The position numbers were made by a program, and so were the translations under genes. A DNA stretch of 64,000 nucleotides from the NCBI GenBank assembly GCA_947644595.1, contig CANSAE010000002.1, positions 186,001 through 250,000 on the forward strand, given 5' to 3'. A model generated the notes under the pieces. The model was not told where the DNA came from, did not search any database, and saw only the letters and a list, made by a program, of their open reading frames with translations. Below are positions 52,758 to 60,541 of this stretch, in pieces. The first letter of the stretch is position 1; every line of letters starts with the position of its first letter. This DNA is from an uncultured Clostridia bacterium (lineage in GTDB: Bacteria; Bacillota; Clostridia; Oscillospirales; Oscillospiraceae).

Positions 52758-53260
52758 GGTTTAAGATGGGTGCAAATTTCGAAATAACAATCATTGGTAA
52801 GCAAGCAATTAGTATTTTATCCGCAATGAATATTTTTAGAGTCTTAGATAAAAATGCCGATATAGTTAGTATCCATGAATTTCCAGATTGGGCTTTTTCA
52901 GAAGATACTAGTAGTCCCATCAATCTAGACTGTGTTTGGAAATCTGTGTGTCAAGGGAAGAAAGTACAAATCAAAATTTTTAGTAGCGCCAAAAATGCTG
53001 GAGCTATTGCTTATCGTGAAGGAAGTTTTAATATACTTTCATTTTGGATTAGTACTGAGGATTTACCAGAATTAGACCATTTTTCTTTAACTCCAGAAAA
53101 TTCTCAAATCATAAACCAATTGACGGAGATTGCATATCAAAGCTTAACTACCAATGATTTGTTGCTTGCAATGGGTTCTGAAATGTTTATTGAAATTTCA
53201 GACAATATAAATGAAATTATTGAGAAAAGTTATAATGTTATGAAATGGATTATATTATAA
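52754..53260 (+). CDS. Probable immunity protein of cassette 4
   Basis: The 168-residue protein overlaps the tip's stop by four bases (ATGA); a second ATG at 52766 is possible. It is acidic, soluble and AT-rich (MGANFEITIIGKQAISILSAMNIFRVLDKNADIVSIHEFPDWAF...). No named family is recognised; the role is inferred from position. Confidence 0.65.
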   Translation: MRFKMGANFEITIIGKQAISILSAMNIFRVLDKNADIVSIHEFPDWAFSEDTSSPINLDCVWKSVCQGKKVQIKIFSSAKNAGAIAYREGSFNILSFWISTEDLPELDHFSLTPENSQIINQLTEIAYQSLTTNDLLLAMGSEMFIEISDNINEIIEKSYNVMKWIIL

Positions 53261-53299
53261 TGAGCCCATAGGCATAAACATGAACTGTAGATTTCAAAA

Positions 53300-53362
53300 G
53301 CGCACAGACCAAACCCCTGTGCGCCTTACCCCAAAACCACATAGTGTTCAGCAATACGCAAC
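53300..53362. repeat. Cassette-boundary hairpin and repeat, copy D
   Basis: GCGCACAG (53300-53307) pairs with CTGTGCGC (53317-53324), and CATAGTGTTCAGCAATAC follows, matching copy A at 47014-47077 in sequence and order. The two copies flank the whole block of spare cassettes. Confidence 0.8.
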
Positions 53363-53397
53363 TGATAACAGCAAGCACATAACCCAACTAAGTAGGA

Positions 53398-53425
53398 CAC
53401 CCCGGCACCATACGGTGCCGGGGTG
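53398..53425. terminator. Strong hairpin closing the rhs cassette block
   Basis: CACCCCGGCACC, loop ATAC, GGTGCCGGGGTG: 12-bp GC-rich perfect stem with a CTTCTTT tail on the plus strand. It separates the cassettes from the converging VWA gene. Confidence 0.75.
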
Positions 53426-53507
53426 CTTCTTTATGTCTTTCGCTTTTCAAGCTCTTTACAAATCGCTTCGTATCGTTCTTTTGCTTTTTCCCATACCGCG
53501 CCCTTTC

Positions 53508-54407
53508 TTATTGCCGTGCTGTTACAAGTTCTGTTACAATGTCCGCACCCAGCAGCTCGGATGTGCGGTAAATGTCCTGACAGAACCGTTCAAGACTGAA
53601 CTCCATACCGGGATTATTCATGTCCAGCAGAATGCCGGTGATTGTGAATTTCCAGGCGGTCTGTTCTTTTTGAAGCTGTTTCAGGTATTCTTCAGGTAAC
53701 TCACATTGTCCATCCGTGATGAAAACAATGTCTGCCTGTTCAAAAGATGCCTGCTCCATCAGCCGCAGAGCTTCCTGAAGCGGGGTCTCAAAATCTGTTC
53801 CGCCGTTCATAAAGATGTCGGCAGCTCGCATTCTGTCTGCTCCCGTCCACTCTCCCGGAAGGAATAAATCCGTTTGGAACTTATCCTTGCTTGAAAAATG
53901 GATCAGGGCAAATTTCCGATTCCCGTCTGCCGCAATATCCAGCAGGGTCATCGCAACGGCTTTGCCCCACGCGGCGGCGTCACCTTTCGTTGAATCGGAT
54001 TCATCCAGACAGCAGATAATGTCGCCTGCGCCCTTGTAGATCGGTTCCCGGCGCTGGTATTGCTTGAGTTGCTTCCGCTGGTACTTTTGGAGAAACAACG
54101 GTATTGTCTCAGGCGTCGCCAGCAAAGCCATCTCAGATGAAATGGTGCGGGTCAGATTGTTGCCCAATTCCAACGCATAGGTTTCGCCCCGGCCATAGGC
54201 AAAGGCGTTCCGCTTGCTCTGGGCGAAGATCTCCCGAAAGCGGCCGAGATAATTTGCCACATGTTTCAGTGTGTCACTTTTTCGGACAAGCTCCAGCAAT
54301 GCAGCATTATGTTCGCAGCATTCCATATTTCCGGGATCGTCGCCCCACGCCGCAATGATGCTTTGTACTTCTTCCGCCTTTGAGAACCCACGCCAGATCG
54401 ACAGCAT
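53508..54407 (-). CDS. VWA-domain protein, probably 5'-truncated
   Basis: The 299 residues from the first ATG hold a helical region and a C-terminal von Willebrand A domain with a MIDAS-like DESDSTKG (D-x-S-x-S variant), GGTDFETPL and IVFITDGQCE. The same frame stays open upstream through CRETGKSRVFSITALALNNLL... into the end of the EthD gene without an ATG. The true N-terminus is therefore probably missing and replaced at about 54545. A related MoxR ATPase gene, often paired with such proteins, is absent. Confidence 0.65.
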   Translation of the reverse strand: MLSIWRGFSKAEEVQSIIAAWGDDPGNMECCEHNAALLELVRKSDTLKHVANYLGRFREIFAQSKRNAFAYGRGETYALELGNNLTRTISSEMALLATPETIPLFLQKYQRKQLKQYQRREPIYKGAGDIICCLDESDSTKGDAAAWGKAVAMTLLDIAADGNRKFALIHFSSKDKFQTDLFLPGEWTGADRMRAADIFMNGGTDFETPLQEALRLMEQASFEQADIVFITDGQCELPEEYLKQLQKEQTAWKFTITGILLDMNNPGMEFSLERFCQDIYRTSELLGADIVTELVTARQ

Positions 54408-54547
54408 CCCGGTCCGTGCGACAAACGGTTCCTGCCGGAACTGTGGCGAAGTGAAAGCGGCTTGCAGGAGATTGTTCAGCGCTAATGCGGTAATAGAAAA
54501 TACACGGCTTTTTCCTGTTTCACGGCAGATAGTGAATTTTGGCTTTT

Positions 54548-55258
54548 TTATACAGAGTATTGATCGCCGGGCATGGGATAGTCGGCTGTTTCCATCAGAT
54601 AGGTAGTTACATTGCTGAGAAAAGTTTTTCCATGCTCTGAGGTTTTTGCAAATGCTTCGGAAGCATAGAACTGGTTGAGGCTTTCCATATCTTTGAACCA
54701 GAACTCAACCATACCATCAATGGGAAGCGCATCATACGGCGCATGCTTGCCGTCGATGATTCTGTCAATCACCAAATTTTGTGCATAGCCCAAGTATCCG
54801 GGGACTTTTTTCAGAAGTGAGGAATACGTTTCCCACCATTCCTGCTGAAATTTTTCGGAGGAAATCCCTTTGGCGCGGCTGAGCAAAGACATCCGCTTGA
54901 TGAGTTTCTGCCCCTTGAATTCTTCGGGGACGCGCGTGTCAATCTTTTTTACAAATATGACAAGCTTGCAATCATCAACGAAGTTGGGCAAATCGTCGGC
55001 GCCTGCGCCGTTCAGGGAGGTGACGCCTTCTTCCATATCGTGAATATCATCAAAGATAAGCTCGGAATAAGCGTCGATCTCGAAGGGGCCGCGGGCGAGC
55101 TTATGGCGCTGCTCTCTGTCGATGACCAGATGTTGCTGGTAGTGCCGCATGTTTTTCATATGGCAGGCGATCGGACCGTGAACATTGAACCAGAAATCGC
55201 GGAACTCTTCGGTGGACATACTGGCTTTCTTCTTCAAAAGACCACATCTGCTGATCAT
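54548..55258 (-). CDS. Tandem EthD-like (dimeric alpha/beta barrel) protein
   Basis: The 236-residue protein has two repeats of the EthD-type ferredoxin-like fold: residues 1-110 (LLKKKASMSTEEFRDFWFNVHGPIACHMKNMRHYQQHLVID) and 120-225 (SLLSRAKGISSEKFQQEWWETYSSLLKKVPGYLGYAQNLVID). EthD-like proteins accompany enzymes that degrade aromatics, ethers or steroids. It starts after AAGGAGA, 70 bases downstream of the flavin reductase gene in the same direction. Confidence 0.85.
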   Translation of the reverse strand: MISRCGLLKKKASMSTEEFRDFWFNVHGPIACHMKNMRHYQQHLVIDREQRHKLARGPFEIDAYSELIFDDIHDMEEGVTSLNGAGADDLPNFVDDCKLVIFVKKIDTRVPEEFKGQKLIKRMSLLSRAKGISSEKFQQEWWETYSSLLKKVPGYLGYAQNLVIDRIIDGKHAPYDALPIDGMVEFWFKDMESLNQFYASEAFAKTSEHGKTFLSNVTTYLMETADYPMPGDQYSV

Positions 55259-55328
55259 AAATTAAGTCTCCTTTATGCTTATTAAAATATACGATAAGCG
55301 AATCAAAACCATGTGATATCACACAATA

Positions 55329-57257
55329 TTAAATAGCATTACCTGCGTCAAAGCCCTCCCGGATGTTTTTATATCCGTTTTTGGTGCTGCTGGCATCGCC
55401 GACGACTACGACCTTACAGCCACAACCTTCTAGTTCTGCTTGAAGCGGGTTATTGCTGCGTACGCCCATGGCGTTAACGACCATGTCGATATGTTTGAAC
55501 TCCACAGACTCTCCATATTCCTCAGCGAATACAGAATCTGTACCTACCTTGGTGAGCTTGGTGTGGGTGTGTACTTTAACATTATACTTCTTGAGATGCT
55601 CCAGCAAGCAGGCTCTGGGCTGTGCTACCGCGTCGGTGATGATATCCGGTGCCATCTCGATCATGGTCACGTCACAGCCTTGGACTGCCAGGAACACGGC
55701 GGTTTCCGCGCCAGTCATGCCGCCGCCGACCACTACTACATTCTTGCCGTACAAGGTGCGGCCCCGGAGGACCTCGACCGCGGTCTTGACATACTCCCGG
55801 TTCTCCAGACCCGGGATGGGCAGGAACATGGGATTGCTGCCGGTGGCCAGGATCACAGCGTCAGGCTTTTCTGCTTCTACGATGGCCTTGGTGAGGGGGG
55901 TATTCATCCGTACCTCAACGCCGTATCTGCGGATGATGTTCCGATAATTAACGATGAGGGAGGCATATTCGGATTTTCCCGGAGGTGCCATTGCCGCCAG
56001 CCACTGGCCGCCAATCTCGTCGGTGGCTTCAAAAATGGTGACTTTATGACCACGCTCCGCGGCACCGTAAGCGGCGGACAGGCCGGACACGCCGGCCCCG
56101 GCGATGAATACTTTTTTGGGATTTGTCACGGGGGAGAGGTCGTAGACGGTTTCCCGGCAGGTATGGGGATTGGCGATGCAGTTCACCGCATTGCCCACGG
56201 CGGTTTCGCCGGTGCAACCCTGATCGCAGCCGATGCAGTGGATAATGTCATCAATGCGCCCTTCCTTGGCTTTGTTGGGCAGCTCAGGGTCTGCAAGAGA
56301 GGCGCGGGCCATAACGATAAAATCGGCTTTGTTGTCCCGCAGCATCGCTTCGGACATGAAGATATCGTTATAACGGCCCACAGCCAATACGGGGATTTTC
56401 ACCGCGGCCTTGATGGCGGCGGCGTTTTCCGCATAATGCATCACGGGAATGAAGCCCGGGGCGATGATGGTCTGCTTTGAGGTGAACATACCTTGTGTGC
56501 AATGGAGGGCATCTACGCCGGCCTCTTCCAGCATTTTTGCCATGACAATGGCTTCCGGGATTTCAATGCCGCCTTCCACATAATCACAAGTGTTAAAGCG
56601 GAATAAAACGGGAAAGTCCGGTCCCACGGCTTGTCTCACCGCAGCGATGACCTCCAATGCAAAGCGCATCCGGTTGTTCAGTGTGCCGCCGTATTCATCG
56701 GTCCGCTTATTGGAAAAGGTGGACATGAACTGATTGATGAGATAACCATGGGCGCCGTGGATTTCCACACAGTCGAAGCCACATTTCTTAGCGCGTGCGG
56801 CAGACTCACCAAAAGCTTTGACCAAGTCGTGAATCTCTTCCACAGTCAAAGCGCGGGGCACATAGGGCTCTGTGGGCTCCTTGATGGCGGAGGGGGCAAC
56901 GGGATGAGTATCGTAGGCCTTAAGGGAACGTTGGCGCCCGGCATGATAGAGTTGCGCGCCCATGAGGCCGCCAGCCTCGTGGACCTGGCGCACGGTCTCG
57001 GTCCAAGCGGGGATCTGGTCGTCGTTCCACAAAGAGCCGACTACTGGATCACTGCCGGCGTCTTTTGTCACGCCCAAATCTTCGGTGAAGATCAGTCCCC
57101 ATCCGCCCTTGACCTTTGCCACAAGATATGCATTTACGGTTTCATTGGGGGTGCCGTCATCATTACCCATGTGGGAAGACATCGCACTGACCACAAGCCT
57201 GTTTTTGATGTTGAGTGAGCCAATTTTACCGGGTTCAAATACTTTTTTAAGTTCCAT
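55329..57257 (-). CDS. Old yellow enzyme-type flavin/FeS reductase (BaiCD/BaiH or 2,4-dienoyl-CoA reductase-like)
   Basis: Start at ATG 57257 (MELKKVFEPGKIGSLNIKNRLVVSAMSSHMG) five bases after AGGAGG gives 642 residues. Domains: TIM barrel with FMN (HGAHGYLINQFMSTFSNKRTDEYGG), a 4Fe-4S motif (CIGCDQGC ... C), then FAD (IAGAGVSGLSAAYGAAERG) and NAD (VVVGGGMTGAETAVF) Rossmann units. The family reduces enoates, including 3-oxo-4-ene steroids and dienoyl-CoAs. The gene diverges from the TRAP transporter operon. Confidence 0.92.
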   Translation of the reverse strand: MELKKVFEPGKIGSLNIKNRLVVSAMSSHMGNDDGTPNETVNAYLVAKVKGGWGLIFTEDLGVTKDAGSDPVVGSLWNDDQIPAWTETVRQVHEAGGLMGAQLYHAGRQRSLKAYDTHPVAPSAIKEPTEPYVPRALTVEEIHDLVKAFGESAARAKKCGFDCVEIHGAHGYLINQFMSTFSNKRTDEYGGTLNNRMRFALEVIAAVRQAVGPDFPVLFRFNTCDYVEGGIEIPEAIVMAKMLEEAGVDALHCTQGMFTSKQTIIAPGFIPVMHYAENAAAIKAAVKIPVLAVGRYNDIFMSEAMLRDNKADFIVMARASLADPELPNKAKEGRIDDIIHCIGCDQGCTGETAVGNAVNCIANPHTCRETVYDLSPVTNPKKVFIAGAGVSGLSAAYGAAERGHKVTIFEATDEIGGQWLAAMAPPGKSEYASLIVNYRNIIRRYGVEVRMNTPLTKAIVEAEKPDAVILATGSNPMFLPIPGLENREYVKTAVEVLRGRTLYGKNVVVVGGGMTGAETAVFLAVQGCDVTMIEMAPDIITDAVAQPRACLLEHLKKYNVKVHTHTKLTKVGTDSVFAEEYGESVEFKHIDMVVNAMGVRSNNPLQAELEGCGCKVVVVGDASSTKNGYKNIREGFDAGNAI

Positions 57258-57308
57258 GATTGCCTCCTGAATTTTGGTGTGCGGGGTAAATATGCGATTG
57301 ATGCGTCT

Positions 57309-57407
57309 ATTATCACTTACACAATCGAAGAATGTCAATTACCCACTTTTTTGTTCGTACTAACCAAAAAGTACGTAATTGCCATTTTTCTGACAAGCTC
57401 CTATAAT
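57309..57407. promoter_or_regulatory. Divergent promoters sharing a long dyad
   Basis: Plus strand: TTGCCA (57379-57384), 17 bases, TATAAT (57402-57407), for dctP. Minus strand: TTGACA (57338-57333), 18 bases, GATAAT (57314-57309), for the reductase. Both -35 boxes overlap the outer arms of a dyad CAATTAC (57336-57342)/GTAATTG (57375-57381) with inner arms ACTTTTTTG/CAAAAAGT. One regulator could control both sides at once. Confidence 0.75.
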
Positions 57408-57486
57408 ATAGGCAAAAGGGGAGAAATTGCAGAAAAAGACGCAGTTTTTTATGCAATTTGGCAAAATTCGTAAAGGAGATATTGTT

Positions 57487-58566
57487 ATGAAAAAAAGGTT
57501 TTTAACAGCGGTTCTGACTCTGGGATTTATGTTGACTTGTTTTGCGGGTTGTACAGTACAGACTGAAGGCCCGACTGATAATGGAAAAACATATAACTTA
57601 GTATATCAATGTGGCTTTAGTGCGGGGGGAGGACCTTATCAATATGCGTCTGACTTGTCCAAAACGATTGTGGATTGCTCCGGCGGACGGGTGACCATGG
57701 ATTGTTTGGTGACGAACTCAGTAGTGCCGACCACGGACATGCTTCAGGCGGTGTCTAATGGTACGTTGGATTGCGCGCAGATGACGGCAACAAACTTTTC
57801 CGATGACAGTCTGGGAATCCTGAGTGCTCTGCCTTTGGGCATGACATTTGATGAATATATGGGTTGGTATATTGCCGGGGAAGGTGAGCAGATTTTAAAT
57901 GAGGTCATCAGCGAAGTGGCAGACAATGTGGTTGCATTTCCTTGCGGTATCGTGGATTCTGAAATATTCCTGCATTCCACAAAGCCGGTCACTTGTCTGG
58001 ATGATATGAAAGGGATGAAAATCCGCGGCGTTTCCGACTGGGCAAATATTGAGACGATACTTGGCGTATCTGTTGTATCCATGGATGGCGGCGAGTGTTA
58101 TGAGGCATTGTCCCGCGGCACAATTGATGGCTGTGAGTATTCCAGCCCGGCGACAAACTGGGCTGCTGGGTTCCAGGAGGTGGCGCCTTATATGACGGTT
58201 CCAGGCATCCATCAGTCCAGTGCGGTGTATCTTTTGCTCATCAACAAGGACGTATGGAATGATATGGATGAACAGCTTCAAAACATTATCAAGACTTCCT
58301 GCCTGGCGATGATGGCGAAGAACTGGGCGGATGACCGCGTTGCGAACGCAGAAGCTTGGCTGAAGTTTGAAGAATTGGCAGCTGAGGGGAAGCTTACAAT
58401 CAGCACGCTGCCGGAAGAGGACATTCAGAGGGTGAAAGAAATCGGCGCAGAATATTACAGCAAAAAATGTGAGAGCAATCCCTTATTTGCAAAGATTTAT
58501 AATTCTCAACAAGCCTATATTCAGGCAACACAGAGCTGGAGCGCTGCGGTAGAAGCGGGCAAATAA
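57487..58566 (+). CDS. dctP: TRAP transporter solute-binding lipoprotein (DctP family)
   Basis: ATG 57487 after AAAGGAGAT gives 359 residues. The N-terminus is a lipoprotein signal (LTLGFMLTCFAGC with the lipidated Cys). The mature protein has the DctP landmarks MKGMKIRGVSDWANIETILGVSVVSMDGGECYEALSRGTIDGCEYSSPATNWAAGFQEVAPYMTVPG. It binds an organic acid outside the membrane for the dctQM permease. Confidence 0.93.
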   Translation: MKKRFLTAVLTLGFMLTCFAGCTVQTEGPTDNGKTYNLVYQCGFSAGGGPYQYASDLSKTIVDCSGGRVTMDCLVTNSVVPTTDMLQAVSNGTLDCAQMTATNFSDDSLGILSALPLGMTFDEYMGWYIAGEGEQILNEVISEVADNVVAFPCGIVDSEIFLHSTKPVTCLDDMKGMKIRGVSDWANIETILGVSVVSMDGGECYEALSRGTIDGCEYSSPATNWAAGFQEVAPYMTVPGIHQSSAVYLLLINKDVWNDMDEQLQNIIKTSCLAMMAKNWADDRVANAEAWLKFEELAAEGKLTISTLPEEDIQRVKEIGAEYYSKKCESNPLFAKIYNSQQAYIQATQSWSAAVEAGK

Positions 58567-58584
58567 GTTCATGTCATAGAAAAG

Positions 58585-58613
58585 GCAAAAGCAGAGGAGC
58601 TCTCTGCTTTTGC
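58585..58613 (+). terminator. Intercistronic hairpin between dctP and dctQ
   Basis: GCAAAAGCAGAG (58585-58596), loop GAGCT, CTCTGCTTTTGC (58602-58613). A short T-poor tail follows, so it may be a partial terminator or an RNA-stabilising stem that raises binding protein over permease. Confidence 0.65.
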
Positions 58614-58643
58614 TTAAATATTTCACAAAGGGAGCGTTGACTG

Positions 58644-59201
58644 ATGAATGAAGAAGGCGCTTTGACTCAAAGCACATCCACTTGGATGGATAAAATCGTC
58701 TGTGGGATTGAATTGATTTCGGAAGGTGCGGGGCGTTTTGCCTCATATTTGCTGGTGCCATTGTTATTAGTGTTTTTATATGAGATTATTGCCAGAAATG
58801 TATTTAATGCTCCGACGACTTGGGCCTATGGTACCTGTTATATCATTGGCGGCTGTGCAGCTGTTTTAAGCTTTGGCTATGCGATGAAAAATGGAGCGAT
58901 GGTGCGGATCGATGCATTTTATGCGAAATTGCCGGCAAAAGCCAAGTGCATTTTAGACCTATGCCTGTTTGCGGTGCTGTTTTTCCCTCTGACAGTAAGC
59001 GGCACGATTGTCTGTGTTCGGGAAGCCATGACTTCTGTGGCGGCGATGGAGCTCATCAGCACCGGTTCCTGGCAGGCACCTATCTGGCCCACGAAGATTG
59101 TGATGGCAGTGAGCATGATGATTCTGACTTTGCAGGGCGTGGCGGAGGTGCTGAAGCTGATTCAAAGGCTGCAGGCGATGAAAAAGGAGGAACGCGTATG
59201 A
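58644..59201 (+). CDS. dctQ: TRAP transporter small permease (DctQ family)
   Basis: The 185-residue protein has four membrane helices (LLVPLLLVFLYEIIARNVF, GTCYIIGGCAAVLSFGYAM, ILDLCLFAVLFFPLTVSG, KIVMAVSMMILTLQGVAEVL), matching the DctQ subunit. It overlaps dctM by four bases. Confidence 0.9.
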   Translation: MNEEGALTQSTSTWMDKIVCGIELISEGAGRFASYLLVPLLLVFLYEIIARNVFNAPTTWAYGTCYIIGGCAAVLSFGYAMKNGAMVRIDAFYAKLPAKAKCILDLCLFAVLFFPLTVSGTIVCVREAMTSVAAMELISTGSWQAPIWPTKIVMAVSMMILTLQGVAEVLKLIQRLQAMKKEERV

Positions 59202-60526
59202 CCGTCAGCGGATTGACAGTTGCTGTTATTATGGGCGCGATGCTTTTATTTTTCATTTTTTCAGGATACTATCTGTTTGCTGCCCTGGGCGGCGTTGCGC
59301 TGATTTCCGGCTTAGTATTCTGGGGCCCTGGAGTGTTCCAGCTTACTTATTTCAGTCTTTTTAAATACTGCAAGGACTACGGACTTTTGGCGGTGCCCTT
59401 GTTTGTGTTGATGGGGCAATTGCTCAACCAATCCGGCGTGGCGGGACGCTTATTCGACAACCTGTCTCTGGCGCTTGGAAAACAGCGGGGCGGCATGGCG
59501 GTGGCGGCGACGATGATCGCCATTCTGTTTGCAGCAACCACAGGCATCGTGGGTGCGTCTGTCGTATCGATGGGACTGCTGTTCACTAAGCCCATGCTGG
59601 AAGCAAAATACAATAAATCCCTCACGGCTGGCGTCATCATTTCCGGAGGTACCCTCGGCATTTTGATCCCGCCCAGCATTATGCTGGTGTTTATGGGCAG
59701 CGCCGCGAATGTTTCCGTAGGCAAGTTGTTTTACGGCGCGATGGTTCCCGGTGTTTTGCTGGGTATTGCTTATATTGTTTATATTAAAGTCATTTCCATC
59801 GTGAAAAAGGATTACGCGCCGCCGATGCCGGAAGAGGTACTGGCGCAGCACACCAAAGGCGAGATTTTGAAAGGCTGCATTGTAAATGTCCTGCCGGTGG
59901 CATTGGTCATTTTCTCGGTTCTGGGCGCGATTTGGCTGGGCTGGTGCCCTGCGACGGAAGCGGCGGCATTGGGCGTTTTGGCATCTTTCTGCATTGCACT
60001 GTTTACCAATTCCATCAATAAGGAAGTCATTCAAAATACCCTGATAGAATCCATCAAACTTACGGGCATGGTCTATGCGGTGTCGGCCTTCGGCAATCTG
60101 TTTGTCACAGTCTTTATGCGGCTTGGCTGCAGTTCGGCGGTAACGAACCTGTTTGCCGCTTTGCCGTTAGGCAAGTGGGGCATATTTGCCCTGATGATGG
60201 GAGTGATTTTCCTACTGGGCTTCCTCATGGACTGGATTGCGGTGTGCATGATCACCATTCCCATTTTTATACCAATTGCCACAGCAGCGGGATTTGATGC
60301 CTGCTATTTCCTGAGCATGATGGCGCTCATCATGCAAACTGCGTTTCTCTCACCGCCGATGGCAGCATCGATTTTCTATTTCCAGGGTATCGCCAAGGAT
60401 GATATCACCACGGCGGAGACAATACGGGGCGTGTGGCCGTTTATGGGGATCCAGATTGCGGTATTTATTTTGTGTACGGTCTTTCCGCAGATCGTCACTT
60501 GGTTGCCGAACCACTTGGTTGGCTGA
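59198..60526 (+). CDS. dctM: TRAP transporter large permease (DctM family)
   Basis: ATG 59198 within AAGGAGG-AACGCGT gives 442 residues and about 12 helices. FAATTGIVGASVVSMGLLF and GGTLGILIPPSIMLVFMG are the DctM signature segments. It performs sodium-driven uptake with DctP and DctQ. Confidence 0.93.
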   Translation: MTVSGLTVAVIMGAMLLFFIFSGYYLFAALGGVALISGLVFWGPGVFQLTYFSLFKYCKDYGLLAVPLFVLMGQLLNQSGVAGRLFDNLSLALGKQRGGMAVAATMIAILFAATTGIVGASVVSMGLLFTKPMLEAKYNKSLTAGVIISGGTLGILIPPSIMLVFMGSAANVSVGKLFYGAMVPGVLLGIAYIVYIKVISIVKKDYAPPMPEEVLAQHTKGEILKGCIVNVLPVALVIFSVLGAIWLGWCPATEAAALGVLASFCIALFTNSINKEVIQNTLIESIKLTGMVYAVSAFGNLFVTVFMRLGCSSAVTNLFAALPLGKWGIFALMMGVIFLLGFLMDWIAVCMITIPIFIPIATAAGFDACYFLSMMALIMQTAFLSPPMAASIFYFQGIAKDDITTAETIRGVWPFMGIQIAVFILCTVFPQIVTWLPNHLVG

Positions 60527-60541
60527 ACAAACAGGAAACAT

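Noticed and set aside
53280..53699. 139-codon plus-strand frame after cassette 4
   Set aside because: It crosses a repeat and a terminator and then runs antisense to the VWA gene.
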